Assembly (NCBI GenBank): GCA_030053925.1
Contig: JASGCX010000021.1
Location: 1 to 50,030, forward strand
Reading direction: 5' to 3'
Length of the DNA: 50,030 bases
Origin: Flavobacterium sp.
Lineage (GTDB): Bacteria; Bacteroidota; Bacteroidia; Chitinophagales; Chitinophagaceae
Made by a program: the position numbers and the translations under genes. Shown in pieces: positions 32,411 to 41,022 of the stretch. The notes beneath the pieces were generated by a model, which made no database searches, was not told the origin of the DNA, and saw only the letters and a program-made list of their open reading frames with translations. Positions within the stretch are counted from its first letter, which is position 1; each line of letters opens with the position of its first letter.

Positions 32411-35158
32411 ATGCAGAAAGTGTACAAATTATTATTACTTGCTTTTGGTATGTTATTAGCCAGTTATTCGGTACAAGCGCAAGAAAAACAAGATACAAGC
32501 ATTACATCAATAGATGCTGATTTGGTAAATTTATTTAACCCAAAAAATCCGGTGAAGCTATATAAAGTTACCTCTATTAAAGTAACTGGCAACCGCTTTT
32601 TTGATGAGAATTTGTTGATTTCTATTTCTACCTTAAACGTTGGCGATGAGATAAAAATTCCTGGTTCTGATAATTTTTCTAAAGCCATTAATAAGCTTTG
32701 GGGGCAAAACTATTTTAGCAACGTAGAAATATATGTAACCAAAGTAACTGGTACTAATATCGATATAGAAATTGCGGTAACAGAAAGACCACGTTTGGCC
32801 AACTTCTTGTTCACTTGTGGGGTTAAAAAAGGTGAAGGTGATGATTTAACTGGTAAAATGGGCTTGGTAAAAGGTAGAGTAGTTACTGAGGCAATGAAGC
32901 GTTCGGCAGTTGAAGCCATAAAGAAATTTTATTTCGAGAAAGGCTTTCAAAATACTACTGTAAAAATTGAACAACGCAAAGATGTAAATATAGAAAACTC
33001 AGTAGCTTTAAGTTTTTGCGTAAATAAAGGCTCTAAAGTACGTATTGCTAACATCAACTTTGTAGGTAATACACTTGATGAAGTGAAACTAAAAAAACAA
33101 TTAAAAGATACCAAAGAGCAATTTCGTTTTACATTGCATCCAGCAATAGATAGCGGTGGCTATCCTAACAAAACTTCTACTTATTCTTACAAGCAGTACA
33201 TTAAAGACAATGGTTTTTTATTTCCAACCAAAACCAAACGCCTGTTAGACCCCTATGTGCGTTTAAAATTCTTTACTGCTGCTAAGTTTAATGCTAAGAA
33301 ATTTGAAGATGACAAAGAAAAAGTGCTTGAATATTATAACTCGCTAGGCTATAGAGATGCCACAATTGTAGGTAGCATTGTTTACCCTAACTCTAAGAAA
33401 GATTTAAACATTGATATTAAAGTAAGCGAAGGCCATAAATACTATTTTGGCACAATCACATGGCGTGGTAATACCAAATATCCCGACTCGGTTTTAACTG
33501 CTATATTAGGTATAAGAAAAGGTGATATTTATAACCTCGAAATCTTGAATAAAAAATTGGGTAAAGGCGGTGGCCCAGAAGGTGGCGACATTAGTAGCAT
33601 TTACCAAGATGATGGTTATTTGTTCTTTCGTACAGACCCCGTAGAAACTGCCGTTTACAACGATACTATTGACTACGAAATAAGATTGGTAGAAGGCCCA
33701 CAAGCAACCATCAAAAACATACGTATTGCAGGTAACGATAAAACCAAAGAGTACGTAATTCGCCGTGAAATTAGAACTGTACCCGGTGAGAAATTTAGCC
33801 GTACCGATTTAGTGCGTTCGCAACGTGAAATTGCACAATTGAACTATTTTAACCAAGAAAAGATTGGCATTAATCCTATACCAAACCAAGAAGATGGTAC
33901 GGTAGATATTAACTATTCGGTAGAAGAAAAATCTAGCGACCAACTAGAGTTGAGTGCAGGTTTTGGTGGTAATATTGGTTTAACGGGTACACTAGGTGTT
34001 ACGTTTAACAATTTCTCTATCAAAAATATATTCACCAAAAAAGCTTGGGATCCTTTACCAATGGGCGATGGACAGAAATTGAGTTTCCGTATTCAGAGTA
34101 ATGGTAGAGCGTTTCGTTCTTACAACTTCTCATTTACCGAACCTTGGTTGGGTGGAAAAAAACGTAACTCGCTTACCTTCTCTTTGTATGATACCAAATA
34201 TGCCAATGCTTACGACTATACAACTGGCAGATATACAAGTACTGCTGCTAACAACTCATACATTCAAACAACAGGTGTAGGTATTAGTTTGGGCAAGCAA
34301 TTACAATGGCCAGATGACTACTTTTCATTGTCAATGGGTATTAACTTTGCTCGTTACAAGTTGAAGAACTACTATATTGACCAAATTAATTTGCCTGGTT
34401 TTAATAATGGATTTTCTCATAACTTGAGTTTTAAAATAGCATTACAACGTTCATCGGTAGATGCGCCTTTATTTCCTAGAGGTGGTTCAAGCTACTTACT
34501 AAGTTTAGCAGTTACCCCACCATATTCGTTGATAGATCCATCTTTGGTAAAAGATGCTAATCCATATAAATATGTAGAATATCACAAATGGCGCTTTAAT
34601 ACAGAATGGTATGTGCCTTTAACCAAGCCAACTGGCGCCGAAAGAAATAAAATGCTAGTATTGAAAGTAGCAGCAAAATTTGGCTTCTTAGGTAAATTTA
34701 ATCCAGATTTAAAAATTTCGCCATTTGAGCGTTTTCAACTAGGTGATGCCGGTTTAAGTAACCAATTTGCATTGTTGGGTTACGATATTATTGCACAACG
34801 TGGCTATCCTGTGTACGAAACATCTAATCCTAAATATAACCCCGACCAAAGCGGCGCTCGCCAATACTTTACCATGTTTAATAAATATGTGTTAGAATTG
34901 CGTTACCCATTAAGTTTAAATCCAAGCAGTACTATTTATGCTTTAGGCTTTTTTGAAGCTGCTAACGGTTATTACAGTACAAAAGAATACAATCCTTTCC
35001 GTTTGCGTCGTTCTGTAGGTGTGGGTATGCGTTTCTTCTTGCCAATGTTTGGTTTGTTAGGCTTCGATTATGGCATTGGTTTAGATAGAATAACCGACGG
35101 CGGTAAATTAAAAGACGCATCAAGATTTACATTTATGTTGGGTGTAGAACCAGAATAA
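32411..35158 (+). CDS. bamA: outer membrane protein assembly factor BamA
   Basis: A 915-residue outer-membrane insertase that folds beta-barrel proteins. A signal peptide (VYKLLLLAFGMLLASYSVQAQ) precedes about five POTRA domains (roughly 45-500; repeated units such as YKVTSIKVTGNRFFDENLL and IKNIRIAGNDKTKEYVIRREI) and a C-terminal 16-strand barrel (about 510-915). The barrel contains SFTEPWLGG and RGGSSYLLSL, and ends in an aromatic-rich strand (FTFMLGVEPE). It is longer than E. coli BamA (810), as is normal in this phylum. It is followed at 37 bases by the chaperone gene skp, the partner that delivers clients. Confidence 0.95.
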   Translation: MQKVYKLLLLAFGMLLASYSVQAQEKQDTSITSIDADLVNLFNPKNPVKLYKVTSIKVTGNRFFDENLLISISTLNVGDEIKIPGSDNFSKAINKLWGQNYFSNVEIYVTKVTGTNIDIEIAVTERPRLANFLFTCGVKKGEGDDLTGKMGLVKGRVVTEAMKRSAVEAIKKFYFEKGFQNTTVKIEQRKDVNIENSVALSFCVNKGSKVRIANINFVGNTLDEVKLKKQLKDTKEQFRFTLHPAIDSGGYPNKTSTYSYKQYIKDNGFLFPTKTKRLLDPYVRLKFFTAAKFNAKKFEDDKEKVLEYYNSLGYRDATIVGSIVYPNSKKDLNIDIKVSEGHKYYFGTITWRGNTKYPDSVLTAILGIRKGDIYNLEILNKKLGKGGGPEGGDISSIYQDDGYLFFRTDPVETAVYNDTIDYEIRLVEGPQATIKNIRIAGNDKTKEYVIRREIRTVPGEKFSRTDLVRSQREIAQLNYFNQEKIGINPIPNQEDGTVDINYSVEEKSSDQLELSAGFGGNIGLTGTLGVTFNNFSIKNIFTKKAWDPLPMGDGQKLSFRIQSNGRAFRSYNFSFTEPWLGGKKRNSLTFSLYDTKYANAYDYTTGRYTSTAANNSYIQTTGVGISLGKQLQWPDDYFSLSMGINFARYKLKNYYIDQINLPGFNNGFSHNLSFKIALQRSSVDAPLFPRGGSSYLLSLAVTPPYSLIDPSLVKDANPYKYVEYHKWRFNTEWYVPLTKPTGAERNKMLVLKVAAKFGFLGKFNPDLKISPFERFQLGDAGLSNQFALLGYDIIAQRGYPVYETSNPKYNPDQSGARQYFTMFNKYVLELRYPLSLNPSSTIYALGFFEAANGYYSTKEYNPFRLRRSVGVGMRFFLPMFGLLGFDYGIGLDRITDGGKLKDASRFTFMLGVEPE

Positions 35159-35195
35159 TTTACTATTATCGTGTATTGATTAATAAACAACCATT

Positions 35196-35711
35196 ATGAA
35201 GAAATTATTATTATTTACTTGTTTGGCAGTTTTGCTAGTATTTACAAGCCAAGCACAGCGATACGCCATTATTGATACCAAGTACATTTTAAGTAAATTG
35301 CCCGATTATACATCGGCAGATAAAAAGCTACAAGTAGTAAGTGAGCAATGGCAAAAAGAAATAGATGCCAAGCAAGCAGAACTTGATAAAATGTACAAGA
35401 ACTACGATGCTGAACAGTTTATGCTTACCGAAGAATTGAAAAAGAAACGTGAAACCGAATTGTTTAACAAAGAGAAGGAACTAAGAGATTTGCAAAAAAA
35501 ACGTTTTGGCTACGAAGGCGATTTATTTAAAGAACGCCAAAAAATTGTAAAACCTATACAAGATAAGGTTTACAACGCTGTGCAAAAAATAGCAGTAGCT
35601 CGTGGATACGATTTTATACTTGATAAAAGTGAGGGAATTACTGTTATATTTGCCGACCCTAAATTAGATAAGAGCGATGAAGTGCTGAGAGAATTAGGGA
35701 TAAAATTGTAA
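35196..35711 (+). CDS. OmpH/Skp family periplasmic chaperone, copy 1
   Basis: A 171-residue exported coiled-coil chaperone for outer-membrane proteins. A signal peptide (KLLLFTCLAVLLVFTSQAQ) is followed by RYAIIDTKYILSKLPDY, a long charged helix pair (about 50-115, with the DAEQFMLTEELKKKRETELFNKEKE region) and the C-terminal small domain AVQKIAVARGYDFILDKSEGITVIFADP, all typical of OmpH. It lies behind bamA and ahead of a second copy 113 bases on. Confidence 0.92.
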   Translation: MKKLLLFTCLAVLLVFTSQAQRYAIIDTKYILSKLPDYTSADKKLQVVSEQWQKEIDAKQAELDKMYKNYDAEQFMLTEELKKKRETELFNKEKELRDLQKKRFGYEGDLFKERQKIVKPIQDKVYNAVQKIAVARGYDFILDKSEGITVIFADPKLDKSDEVLRELGIKL

Positions 35712-35824
35712 ACCAAAACTATTTTTAATCACCAACCAATTATACATTAACAACTATGTCGTTTGCCGTAACATTAACCCTTCTGCAAATGGCATAAGAC
35801 AATTAAAAACAAAAAATACAACTG

Positions 35825-36460
35825 ATGAAAAAAGTTTTCGTATTGTGTGTGGCTTTCGCATTAAGCCTTACGTTTATTAGCAATGCCAGCGCACAGCAAG
35901 GTAAAATAGGCATTTTCGATGAACAAACTGTATTGAGCCTATTTCCTGGTATTCAACAAAAATTAGACACCTTAATGGGCAAATTCGTAAACGATTCTTT
36001 AAAACCCGATTACGATTATACCTACCAACAGTATTTGTTAAAAGATAGTACTTATAACAAAGACTCTTTAAAGTATCAGCCATCTACACGTGCCGTGATG
36101 CGCAAAGACCTCAACGATTTAAAAGCGAAAATTGTAAATTGGCAGCAATACCAAAACCAAGCAATGGAGCAAAAACAACAAGAAATTTTAGAACCGTATA
36201 GACAAAAACTATACGATGCGCTACTAAAAATTATTCAAGAACAGAAGTACATTTATGTAATGAAATCTGATGCTTTTGTAATTCCACCGCCAATTGCCGA
36301 TAACTTATCGTTGAAGGTAGCAATAGCTTTAAAATTACCTTTACCAAAAGAAGCACAAGATGCATTGCGTAACGCAGGTATATCTACTACTTCAGATGCT
36401 GCACCAGCAAAACCCGCAGCAGGTACAAAACCAGCGGCACCAGCAGCTAAAAAGAACTAA
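35825..36460 (+). CDS. OmpH/Skp family periplasmic chaperone, copy 2
   Basis: A 211-residue second OmpH-like protein. The signal peptide (KKVFVLCVAFALSLTFISNASAQ) and the mature start GKIGIFDEQTVLSLFPGIQQ correspond to the first copy, but the central helices are longer and less charged. The C-terminus carries an Ala/Pro/Lys-rich tail (about 185-211) absent from copy 1. It diverges enough to have a distinct client set or role. A terminator follows at 36490. Paired skp genes behind bamA are common in Bacteroidota. Confidence 0.88.
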   Translation: MKKVFVLCVAFALSLTFISNASAQQGKIGIFDEQTVLSLFPGIQQKLDTLMGKFVNDSLKPDYDYTYQQYLLKDSTYNKDSLKYQPSTRAVMRKDLNDLKAKIVNWQQYQNQAMEQKQQEILEPYRQKLYDALLKIIQEQKYIYVMKSDAFVIPPPIADNLSLKVAIALKLPLPKEAQDALRNAGISTTSDAAPAKPAAGTKPAAPAAKKN

Positions 36461-36489
36461 GGTATTTTTCTGATACTTATAAATAACTT

Positions 36490-36527
36490 GAACCACTTAG
36501 CAAAAGCTAGGTGGTTCTTGGTTTTTG
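36490..36527 (+). terminator. terminator after second skp
   Basis: GAACCACTTAGC (36490-36501) and GCTAGGTGGTTC (36506-36517) form a 12-bp stem with one mismatch around an AAAA loop, followed by TTGGTTTTTGG. It lies 30 bases past the skp stop and 34 before murI, so some readthrough to murI is possible. Confidence 0.75.
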
Positions 36528-36560
36528 GGTAAATGCCTAACCAATACCTATTTTTACATT

Positions 36561-37388
36561 ATGCAACAACAAGGACCAATTGGTGTATTTGATAGTGGTT
36601 ATGGTGGGCTTACGGTGCTTAAAGAAATTGTAAAAGTGCTGCCTACTTATAGCTATTTGTACCTAGGCGATAATGCAAGAGCACCTTACGGCACAAGAAG
36701 TTTTGATACAGTGTATCAATACACGCTTGAATGTGTTAGTTGGTTTTTTAAGCAAGGTTGCAGTTTGGTGATATTGGCTTGCAATACTGCATCGGCCAAA
36801 GCACTACGCACCATACAGCAAAACGATTTGCCTAACATACACCCAACTAAACGTGTGCTAGGCGTAATAAGGCCAACCACAGAAGTGATTGGTAACTATA
36901 CATTTACCAAGTGCGTAGGGGTGTTGGGTACAAATGGTACAGTACAATCACAATCGTACCCTATAGAAATTGCTAAGTTTTATCCTGAGCTACAAATATT
37001 TCAAGAGGCTTGCCCTATGTGGGTGCCTTTGGTAGAAAATAATGAGTTTGATAAACCCGGTGCCGATTATTTTGTACAACATCATTTAACGCATTTATTA
37101 GCCCAAAATGCAGCCATCGATACCGTGTTACTTGCTTGTACGCATTACCCTTTGCTGTTAAAAAAAATTAAAGCCTTTTTGCCTAAACAAATAACAATAT
37201 TGTCTCAAGGTGAAATAGTTGCCAATAGCTTGCAAGATTATTTGCAACGCCATCGGGCATTAGAAGCCTGCTGTAAAAAAGAAGGCACCATTCAATTTTA
37301 TACCACCGATGCTACTGAAGATTTTGATAGCAAAGCCAGTATATTTTTTGGCAAGCCTGTACAGTCTATTCATACAAATTTGCACTAA
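36561..37388 (+). CDS. murI: glutamate racemase
   Basis: A 275-residue enzyme converting L- to D-glutamate for peptidoglycan. PIGVFDSGYGGLTVLKEI opens the protein. The two catalytic cysteines lie in LACNTASA (near residue 76) and LLACTHYPLL (near 193), and YLGDNARAPYG is the third conserved block. The start is ATG 36561, giving the normal N-terminus; a longer frame from 36525 reads through the end of the terminator region. The convergent GLPGLI gene is separated by a bidirectional terminator. Confidence 0.97.
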   Translation: MQQQGPIGVFDSGYGGLTVLKEIVKVLPTYSYLYLGDNARAPYGTRSFDTVYQYTLECVSWFFKQGCSLVILACNTASAKALRTIQQNDLPNIHPTKRVLGVIRPTTEVIGNYTFTKCVGVLGTNGTVQSQSYPIEIAKFYPELQIFQEACPMWVPLVENNEFDKPGADYFVQHHLTHLLAQNAAIDTVLLACTHYPLLLKKIKAFLPKQITILSQGEIVANSLQDYLQRHRALEACCKKEGTIQFYTTDATEDFDSKASIFFGKPVQSIHTNLH

Positions 37389-37390
37389 AC

Positions 37391-37427
37391 AAAAGTGCCT
37401 ATTTCTGTAATTGAAATAGGCACTTTT
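37391..37427. terminator. bidirectional terminator between murI and GLPGLI gene
   Basis: AAAAGTGCCTATTTC (37391-37405) and GAAATAGGCACTTTT (37413-37427) form a perfect 15-bp stem with a 7-base loop, with A-run and T-run on the two sides. Confidence 0.93.
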
Positions 37428-37445
37428 ACTATCATTGAGTTGGTT

Positions 37446-38279
37446 TTAATTGCCAATGCGCATCATTATTTGACCACCGCCAAAACCGCCGCTTTGGTTT
37501 TTCATTAATGCTTGTAGTAGTTGATTATATTCTTGTCTAGTAACTTTTTTGCCTTTTTTAGGTTCTTTTAATTCTTTTGCTTCAACAGTTGTTTTTAGTG
37601 TTAATGCTTTATATACTGTGGTGCCATTATCTACATCAAGTTCTAAAATTACACCAGGTAATTGGCCATAAGTATCTGGGCCTACAGGTGCTAAAATGGT
37701 TTGTGCAAACCAAGCCACTATTTCAATTTCTCTAGGTGCAGGTGGTGCTTGTTTAGTTGCGGTGTCGTCTGCTGGTTTGTTGCGGTTAAAGTAAAACGTT
37801 CTACTTTGAAAGCTAGGTTGAGTAGTTTTTGTAGTGGCTTTGCGGCAAAGCACACCTAAAATTTCTTTGGTTTCGGCACTTATTTTCCATGGCTGTTTTT
37901 TAATAGTATCGGTAATTAAAAAGTTTTTGCCGCCAAGTTCAATTGCTTGTGTACTAAGCCCTGTGGCAAAGTTTTTAAACAAATCGCCACCACCAGCACC
38001 AATGCTAAAAACCCTTCTAAAACCGCCACCACCTTCGCCACCGGCAAAAGGTTCTGGGGCATTTTCATAGGGTGATAATTTGTAGATAGAAATACTGTCA
38101 TTAAAGTACAGTACATATTTACTTGTGTTAAATTCTGGGGCAAAATTTCTTACTTGGTCGTTGTTAGCCAATTTCCAATTATTTATTGTACGCTCGTAAA
38201 AAACTGTACCTTCTTTTTGCTGTGCATGTATCATTTGTACTGCTGCAATACATGCAATAGAGAGTAATATTTTTTTCAT
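37446..38279 (-). CDS. GLPGLI family protein
   Basis: A 277-residue exported protein of the Bacteroidota GLPGLI family, of unknown function. A signal peptide (KKILLSIACIAAVQMIHAQ) is followed by EGTVFYERTINNWKL, then the family core: ITDTIKKQPWKISAETKEILGVLCRKA, then VAWFAQTILAPVGPDTYGQLPGVILELDVDNG, in which QLPGVI is the naming motif. There is a Gly-rich patch (FAGGEGGGGFRR) and a Gly-rich tail. It is monocistronic with a -7 box at 38304-38311. Confidence 0.9.
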   Translation of the reverse strand: MKKILLSIACIAAVQMIHAQQKEGTVFYERTINNWKLANNDQVRNFAPEFNTSKYVLYFNDSISIYKLSPYENAPEPFAGGEGGGGFRRVFSIGAGGGDLFKNFATGLSTQAIELGGKNFLITDTIKKQPWKISAETKEILGVLCRKATTKTTQPSFQSRTFYFNRNKPADDTATKQAPPAPREIEIVAWFAQTILAPVGPDTYGQLPGVILELDVDNGTTVYKALTLKTTVEAKELKEPKKGKKVTRQEYNQLLQALMKNQSGGFGGGQIMMRIGN

Positions 38280-38303
38280 TTTTTAAAATGGTTTTAATGG
38301 TGT

Positions 38304-38311
38304 CAAAAATA
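38304..38311 (-). promoter_or_regulatory. -7 promoter element of GLPGLI gene
   Basis: On the minus strand TATTTTTG fits TAnnTTTG, 25 bases before the ATG at 38279. Confidence 0.45.
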
Positions 38312-38397
38312 ACTAATGAGGTTTTTAAAAATAGATATTAAATGTTAAAGGGTATGCAAATTGGTAAAATTGAAATTTAAAGATGTAAAGTTTTAAT

Positions 38398-39165
38398 TTA
38401 TTGTTGCTTAAACAAACGTTGGGCATTGTCTGTGGTAATAGCAGCCATTGCTTCTACTGATATTTGCTTGCTGTTAGCTAGTTTTTCTATCACATAAGTA
38501 AGGTAGCTACTTTCGTTGCGCTTACCTCTAAATGGTACTGGTGCTAAATAAGGGGCATCGGTTTCTAGTACTAAAAACGCATTAGGTATGTTTTGCAAAG
38601 CTTCGGCTAAACCAGCATTTTTATACGTAATTACACCGCCTACACCTAGCATAAAGTTCATATTTGTTATTTGTTTGGCACTTTCGTAGCTGCCGCTAAA
38701 GCAATGAAAAATGCCTGTAAGGCCTTTGGCTGCAAAAGGTTTTACCATGTTGATGGTTTCTTGCATGGCATTGCGTGTATGAATAACAATGGGTAATTTG
38801 TAGTCTAAAGCCCATTGCATTTGTAATTCAAATGCGTTGTGCTGTTGCGTGGTAAAGGTTTTATCCCAATAAAAGTCGAGCCCAATTTCGCCAACGGCAA
38901 CAAAAGGGCGGCTTTGCAATTGCTGCTGTACAATGGCAAGTTCTGCTTTATAATTATCTTTTACATAGCAAGGATGTAAGCCCATCATAGCAAAACATTC
39001 GTTAGGGTACTTTTTTTCAAGTGCCAACATGGCTTTTAAGCTGCTGCTATCTATGGCAGGTAAATAAAATTTTGTAACGCCATTGGCTTTTGCTTGGCTA
39101 ATTACTTTGTCAATATCATGCTGAAATTCTTCTGAATACAAGTGGCAATGGGTATCTATCATCAT
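38398..39165 (-). CDS. TatD family metal-dependent hydrolase
   Basis: A 255-residue TIM-barrel hydrolase of the TatD family, 3'-5' DNA/RNA exonuclease-like deoxyribonucleases. Metal-binding motifs are in place: MIDTHCHLYSEEF (His-x-His), VGEIGLDFYWD (Glu near 94), LPIVIHTRNA (His), GIFHCFSGSYESA (His) and LVLETDAPYLAPVPFRGKRNES (Asp). The C-terminus TTDNAQRLF is normal. A near -7 sequence (CACATTTGC, minus strand, about 39172-39180) lies just before the start, implying a very short leader. Confidence 0.94.
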   Translation of the reverse strand: MMIDTHCHLYSEEFQHDIDKVISQAKANGVTKFYLPAIDSSSLKAMLALEKKYPNECFAMMGLHPCYVKDNYKAELAIVQQQLQSRPFVAVGEIGLDFYWDKTFTTQQHNAFELQMQWALDYKLPIVIHTRNAMQETINMVKPFAAKGLTGIFHCFSGSYESAKQITNMNFMLGVGGVITYKNAGLAEALQNIPNAFLVLETDAPYLAPVPFRGKRNESSYLTYVIEKLANSKQISVEAMAAITTDNAQRLFKQQ

Positions 39166-39348
39166 ACTGCAAATGTGAAATTTTTTTTAGCCCAACACAA
39201 TAAAAAAAAATTGATGCAGAGAAAATAAACTAGCGTAAGCAGCCGTTTAAGTAATCCAACAAATAGTTAAAAACAACAAGTTGCTATACACCTAATTTAA
39301 AAGATTCAAGAAATTAAACGTTTGTTTTCATAGGGTACGGATTAAAAC

Positions 39349-39378
39349 GGGCTAAGGTGTTTACCTTGGCCTTCTTTT
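39349..39378 (+). terminator. terminator-like hairpin of unknown transcript
   Basis: GGCTAAGGT and ACCTTGGCC (about 39350-39371) form a stem with a GTTT loop, followed by TTCTTTTTTG. It points rightward, yet no plus-strand gene precedes it since murI ended at 37388. It may close a small RNA in 39190-39348 or be a stray hairpin. The 449-base gap 39166-39614 otherwise holds the left flank of the 21-bp repeat (39448-39471) and the left end of the bacteriocin cassette. Confidence 0.45.
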
Positions 39379-39614
39379 TTGTCTCAACGTGAAATTTGGT
39401 TTGATTTGGTTGATTTTAGGAGGAATTATTCAAACCAATTGCCATCAACTAACCGCAGTACAACATCAGCGTTGGCTGAAATTTTACAAGCTAATAGGTG
39501 CTAACAATATTTTATTTTGTTGAGCCAAGTAAACAAATTTACAAAATATATTTTTTTGTATCAACTATAAATTCTAAATTTAACTTCAATATCAATAACT
39601 TAAAACTAAATTTT

Positions 39615-40259
39615 ATGAAAAAGTTATCAATCTACTTTCTTATCTGTTTTTCGGTAATCCTTTCGTGTACAAAAAGCGACAGCGATATTCAAAAAGTTGA
39701 TGAAAATGCGATATCTTCAGTAATGCAACTGAAAACTGTCGCTCAAATAAAAAATGCTTATGCTTTATTGAATTCTAGTGAGAAAGTTGAACTTTGGAAT
39801 AGACATTTTAATTACTTTACGCAATCACAAAATTTATCAAAAGACCAAACAAACTTTATCATTTCGTTAAAGAAGCAGTGGTTAAAAAATGATTTATTTG
39901 ATAAATCAAGCACAAGACTTGTAGACTTTAATTTGGCATTACCAGGAATTAAGTACAAAGCACAACAACTTTTTGGCGTTTCTGATACTTACACTCTACT
40001 TTTTGACCTCACTGCATTTAAGAACAAATATGCAAAGCAAACATTAGGTCTTAAACAAAACCAAAATGAAACTATTGAAGTATACAGCGACGAAGAAGAA
40101 CCTATTGGTGAAATTGGTGGTTCTAATGGTTGTAAGTGTTCTAGAACAGACCCATACTGTAGTGCAGGTAGATGTGACGATAATGGTTGTAATACAAGCA
40201 ATATGGGTTGTGGAACACTTTGGCTGTTTTCATGTAACGGCGTTTGCAAATTTCTTTAG
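39615..40259 (+). CDS. fulvocin C-related bacteriocin precursor-like lipoprotein
   Basis: A 214-residue exported protein. ATG 39615 gives a lipoprotein-type leader (KKLSIYFLICFSVILSC, Cys18), then a charged helical middle (about 25-160). The C-terminal domain (173-214) has eight cysteines in the order CKC, YC, RC, GC, MGCGTLW, SC, VC. The spacing and the GCGTLW-x3-CNG-x-C end match proteins annotated as bacteriocin fulvocin C-related, named after the Cys-rich Myxococcus peptide. Residues just before the domain (EPIGEIGGSNG) could be a processing site. Whether the mature product is a toxin or a signalling peptide is not shown. It heads a four-gene plus-strand operon and is A+T-rich. Confidence 0.8.
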   Translation: MKKLSIYFLICFSVILSCTKSDSDIQKVDENAISSVMQLKTVAQIKNAYALLNSSEKVELWNRHFNYFTQSQNLSKDQTNFIISLKKQWLKNDLFDKSSTRLVDFNLALPGIKYKAQQLFGVSDTYTLLFDLTAFKNKYAKQTLGLKQNQNETIEVYSDEEEPIGEIGGSNGCKCSRTDPYCSAGRCDDNGCNTSNMGCGTLWLFSCNGVCKFL

Positions 40260-40281
40260 TTAGACCAAAATCAATTTGTTT

Positions 40282-40686
40282 ATGTATCTATTTGAGAAAT
40301 TATTTCGTTTCGTCACATTTTCAATATTTGTAACTGTTTATTTTGCAATAACAAGTTGCAAAAGTGAAAAAAAGGGGATATATGTAATTTCACCTTCAAT
40401 TCTTAATCTTACGGTAAAAAGGGATTCAACATACGAATCAAAAGTTTACGTAAAGAACCAAGGCTCAAACAAACTGAATATTTTAGAAGTTTCAAGCTCG
40501 TGTGGATGTACTGTAGGTGTTTTAAAAGACTCTATTTTACTTCCTTTTGATAGTGTTTCTTTAGATATAAAGTTCACCCCAAATAAAGTTGACTCTGGCG
40601 AGGTTATCAGATTTATTTCTTTAAGGACGAATGGAACACCACCTGTAAAATCTATTGAGATTAGAGCTAAAATAATATCTGAATAA
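40282..40686 (+). CDS. DUF1573 domain lipoprotein
   Basis: A 134-residue lipoprotein: TM-like leader ending VYFAITSC (Cys26), then a single immunoglobulin-like DUF1573 domain with the usual core EVSSSCGCTVGVLKDS followed by SVSLDIKFTP and ISLRTNG. Secreted DUF1573 proteins are common in Bacteroidota and have no settled function. Here it sits between the fulvocin-like gene and a transporter, so it may be an immunity or processing factor; that is inference. ATG 40282 is preferred to a TTG two codons upstream. Its stop abuts the next ATG with no gap. Confidence 0.85.
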   Translation: MYLFEKLFRFVTFSIFVTVYFAITSCKSEKKGIYVISPSILNLTVKRDSTYESKVYVKNQGSNKLNILEVSSSCGCTVGVLKDSILLPFDSVSLDIKFTPNKVDSGEVIRFISLRTNGTPPVKSIEIRAKIISE

Positions 40687-41022
40687 ATGCTGAATAATTT
40701 CCTCACTTCTTGCTCTTTGCTTAAAAGAAAAATCAGTCTAGGATGGATTTTTTACAAAAATTTTATTTTGCTATCTTATGTAATTAATCTTATTTGTGTT
40801 CACTTATTTTGGTTGTATGGATTTTCTGTTTTTTTTGGCATTTTCTGGTGCAGAATAATTACTTATGTAGTTATATTTTACTTTATAAATCAAAATAAAA
40901 AAAATGAATACTTTTTTTATCAAAATCTCGGTTTTGGAATTAGAAAACTTTGGACAATAACTATAGCTTTTGATTTCATATGTTTTCTTATTTTTTTAAC
41001 TATCACACATAACCTAAAATGA
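40687..41022 (+). CDS. small multi-TM protein, putative ABC permease subunit
   Basis: A 111-residue very hydrophobic protein with three predicted TM helices (about 20-40, 45-65 and 85-108), rich in Phe and Ile. It has no family I recognise. It starts directly after the DUF1573 stop and its own stop overlaps the ATPase start in an ATGA quartet (41019-41022), so it is translated together with the ATPase. The pairing suggests a minimal ABC exporter or immunity pump, although it is shorter than a normal permease. Strongly A+T-rich. Confidence 0.75.
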   Translation: MLNNFLTSCSLLKRKISLGWIFYKNFILLSYVINLICVHLFWLYGFSVFFGIFWCRIITYVVIFYFINQNKKNEYFFYQNLGFGIRKLWTITIAFDFICFLIFLTITHNLK

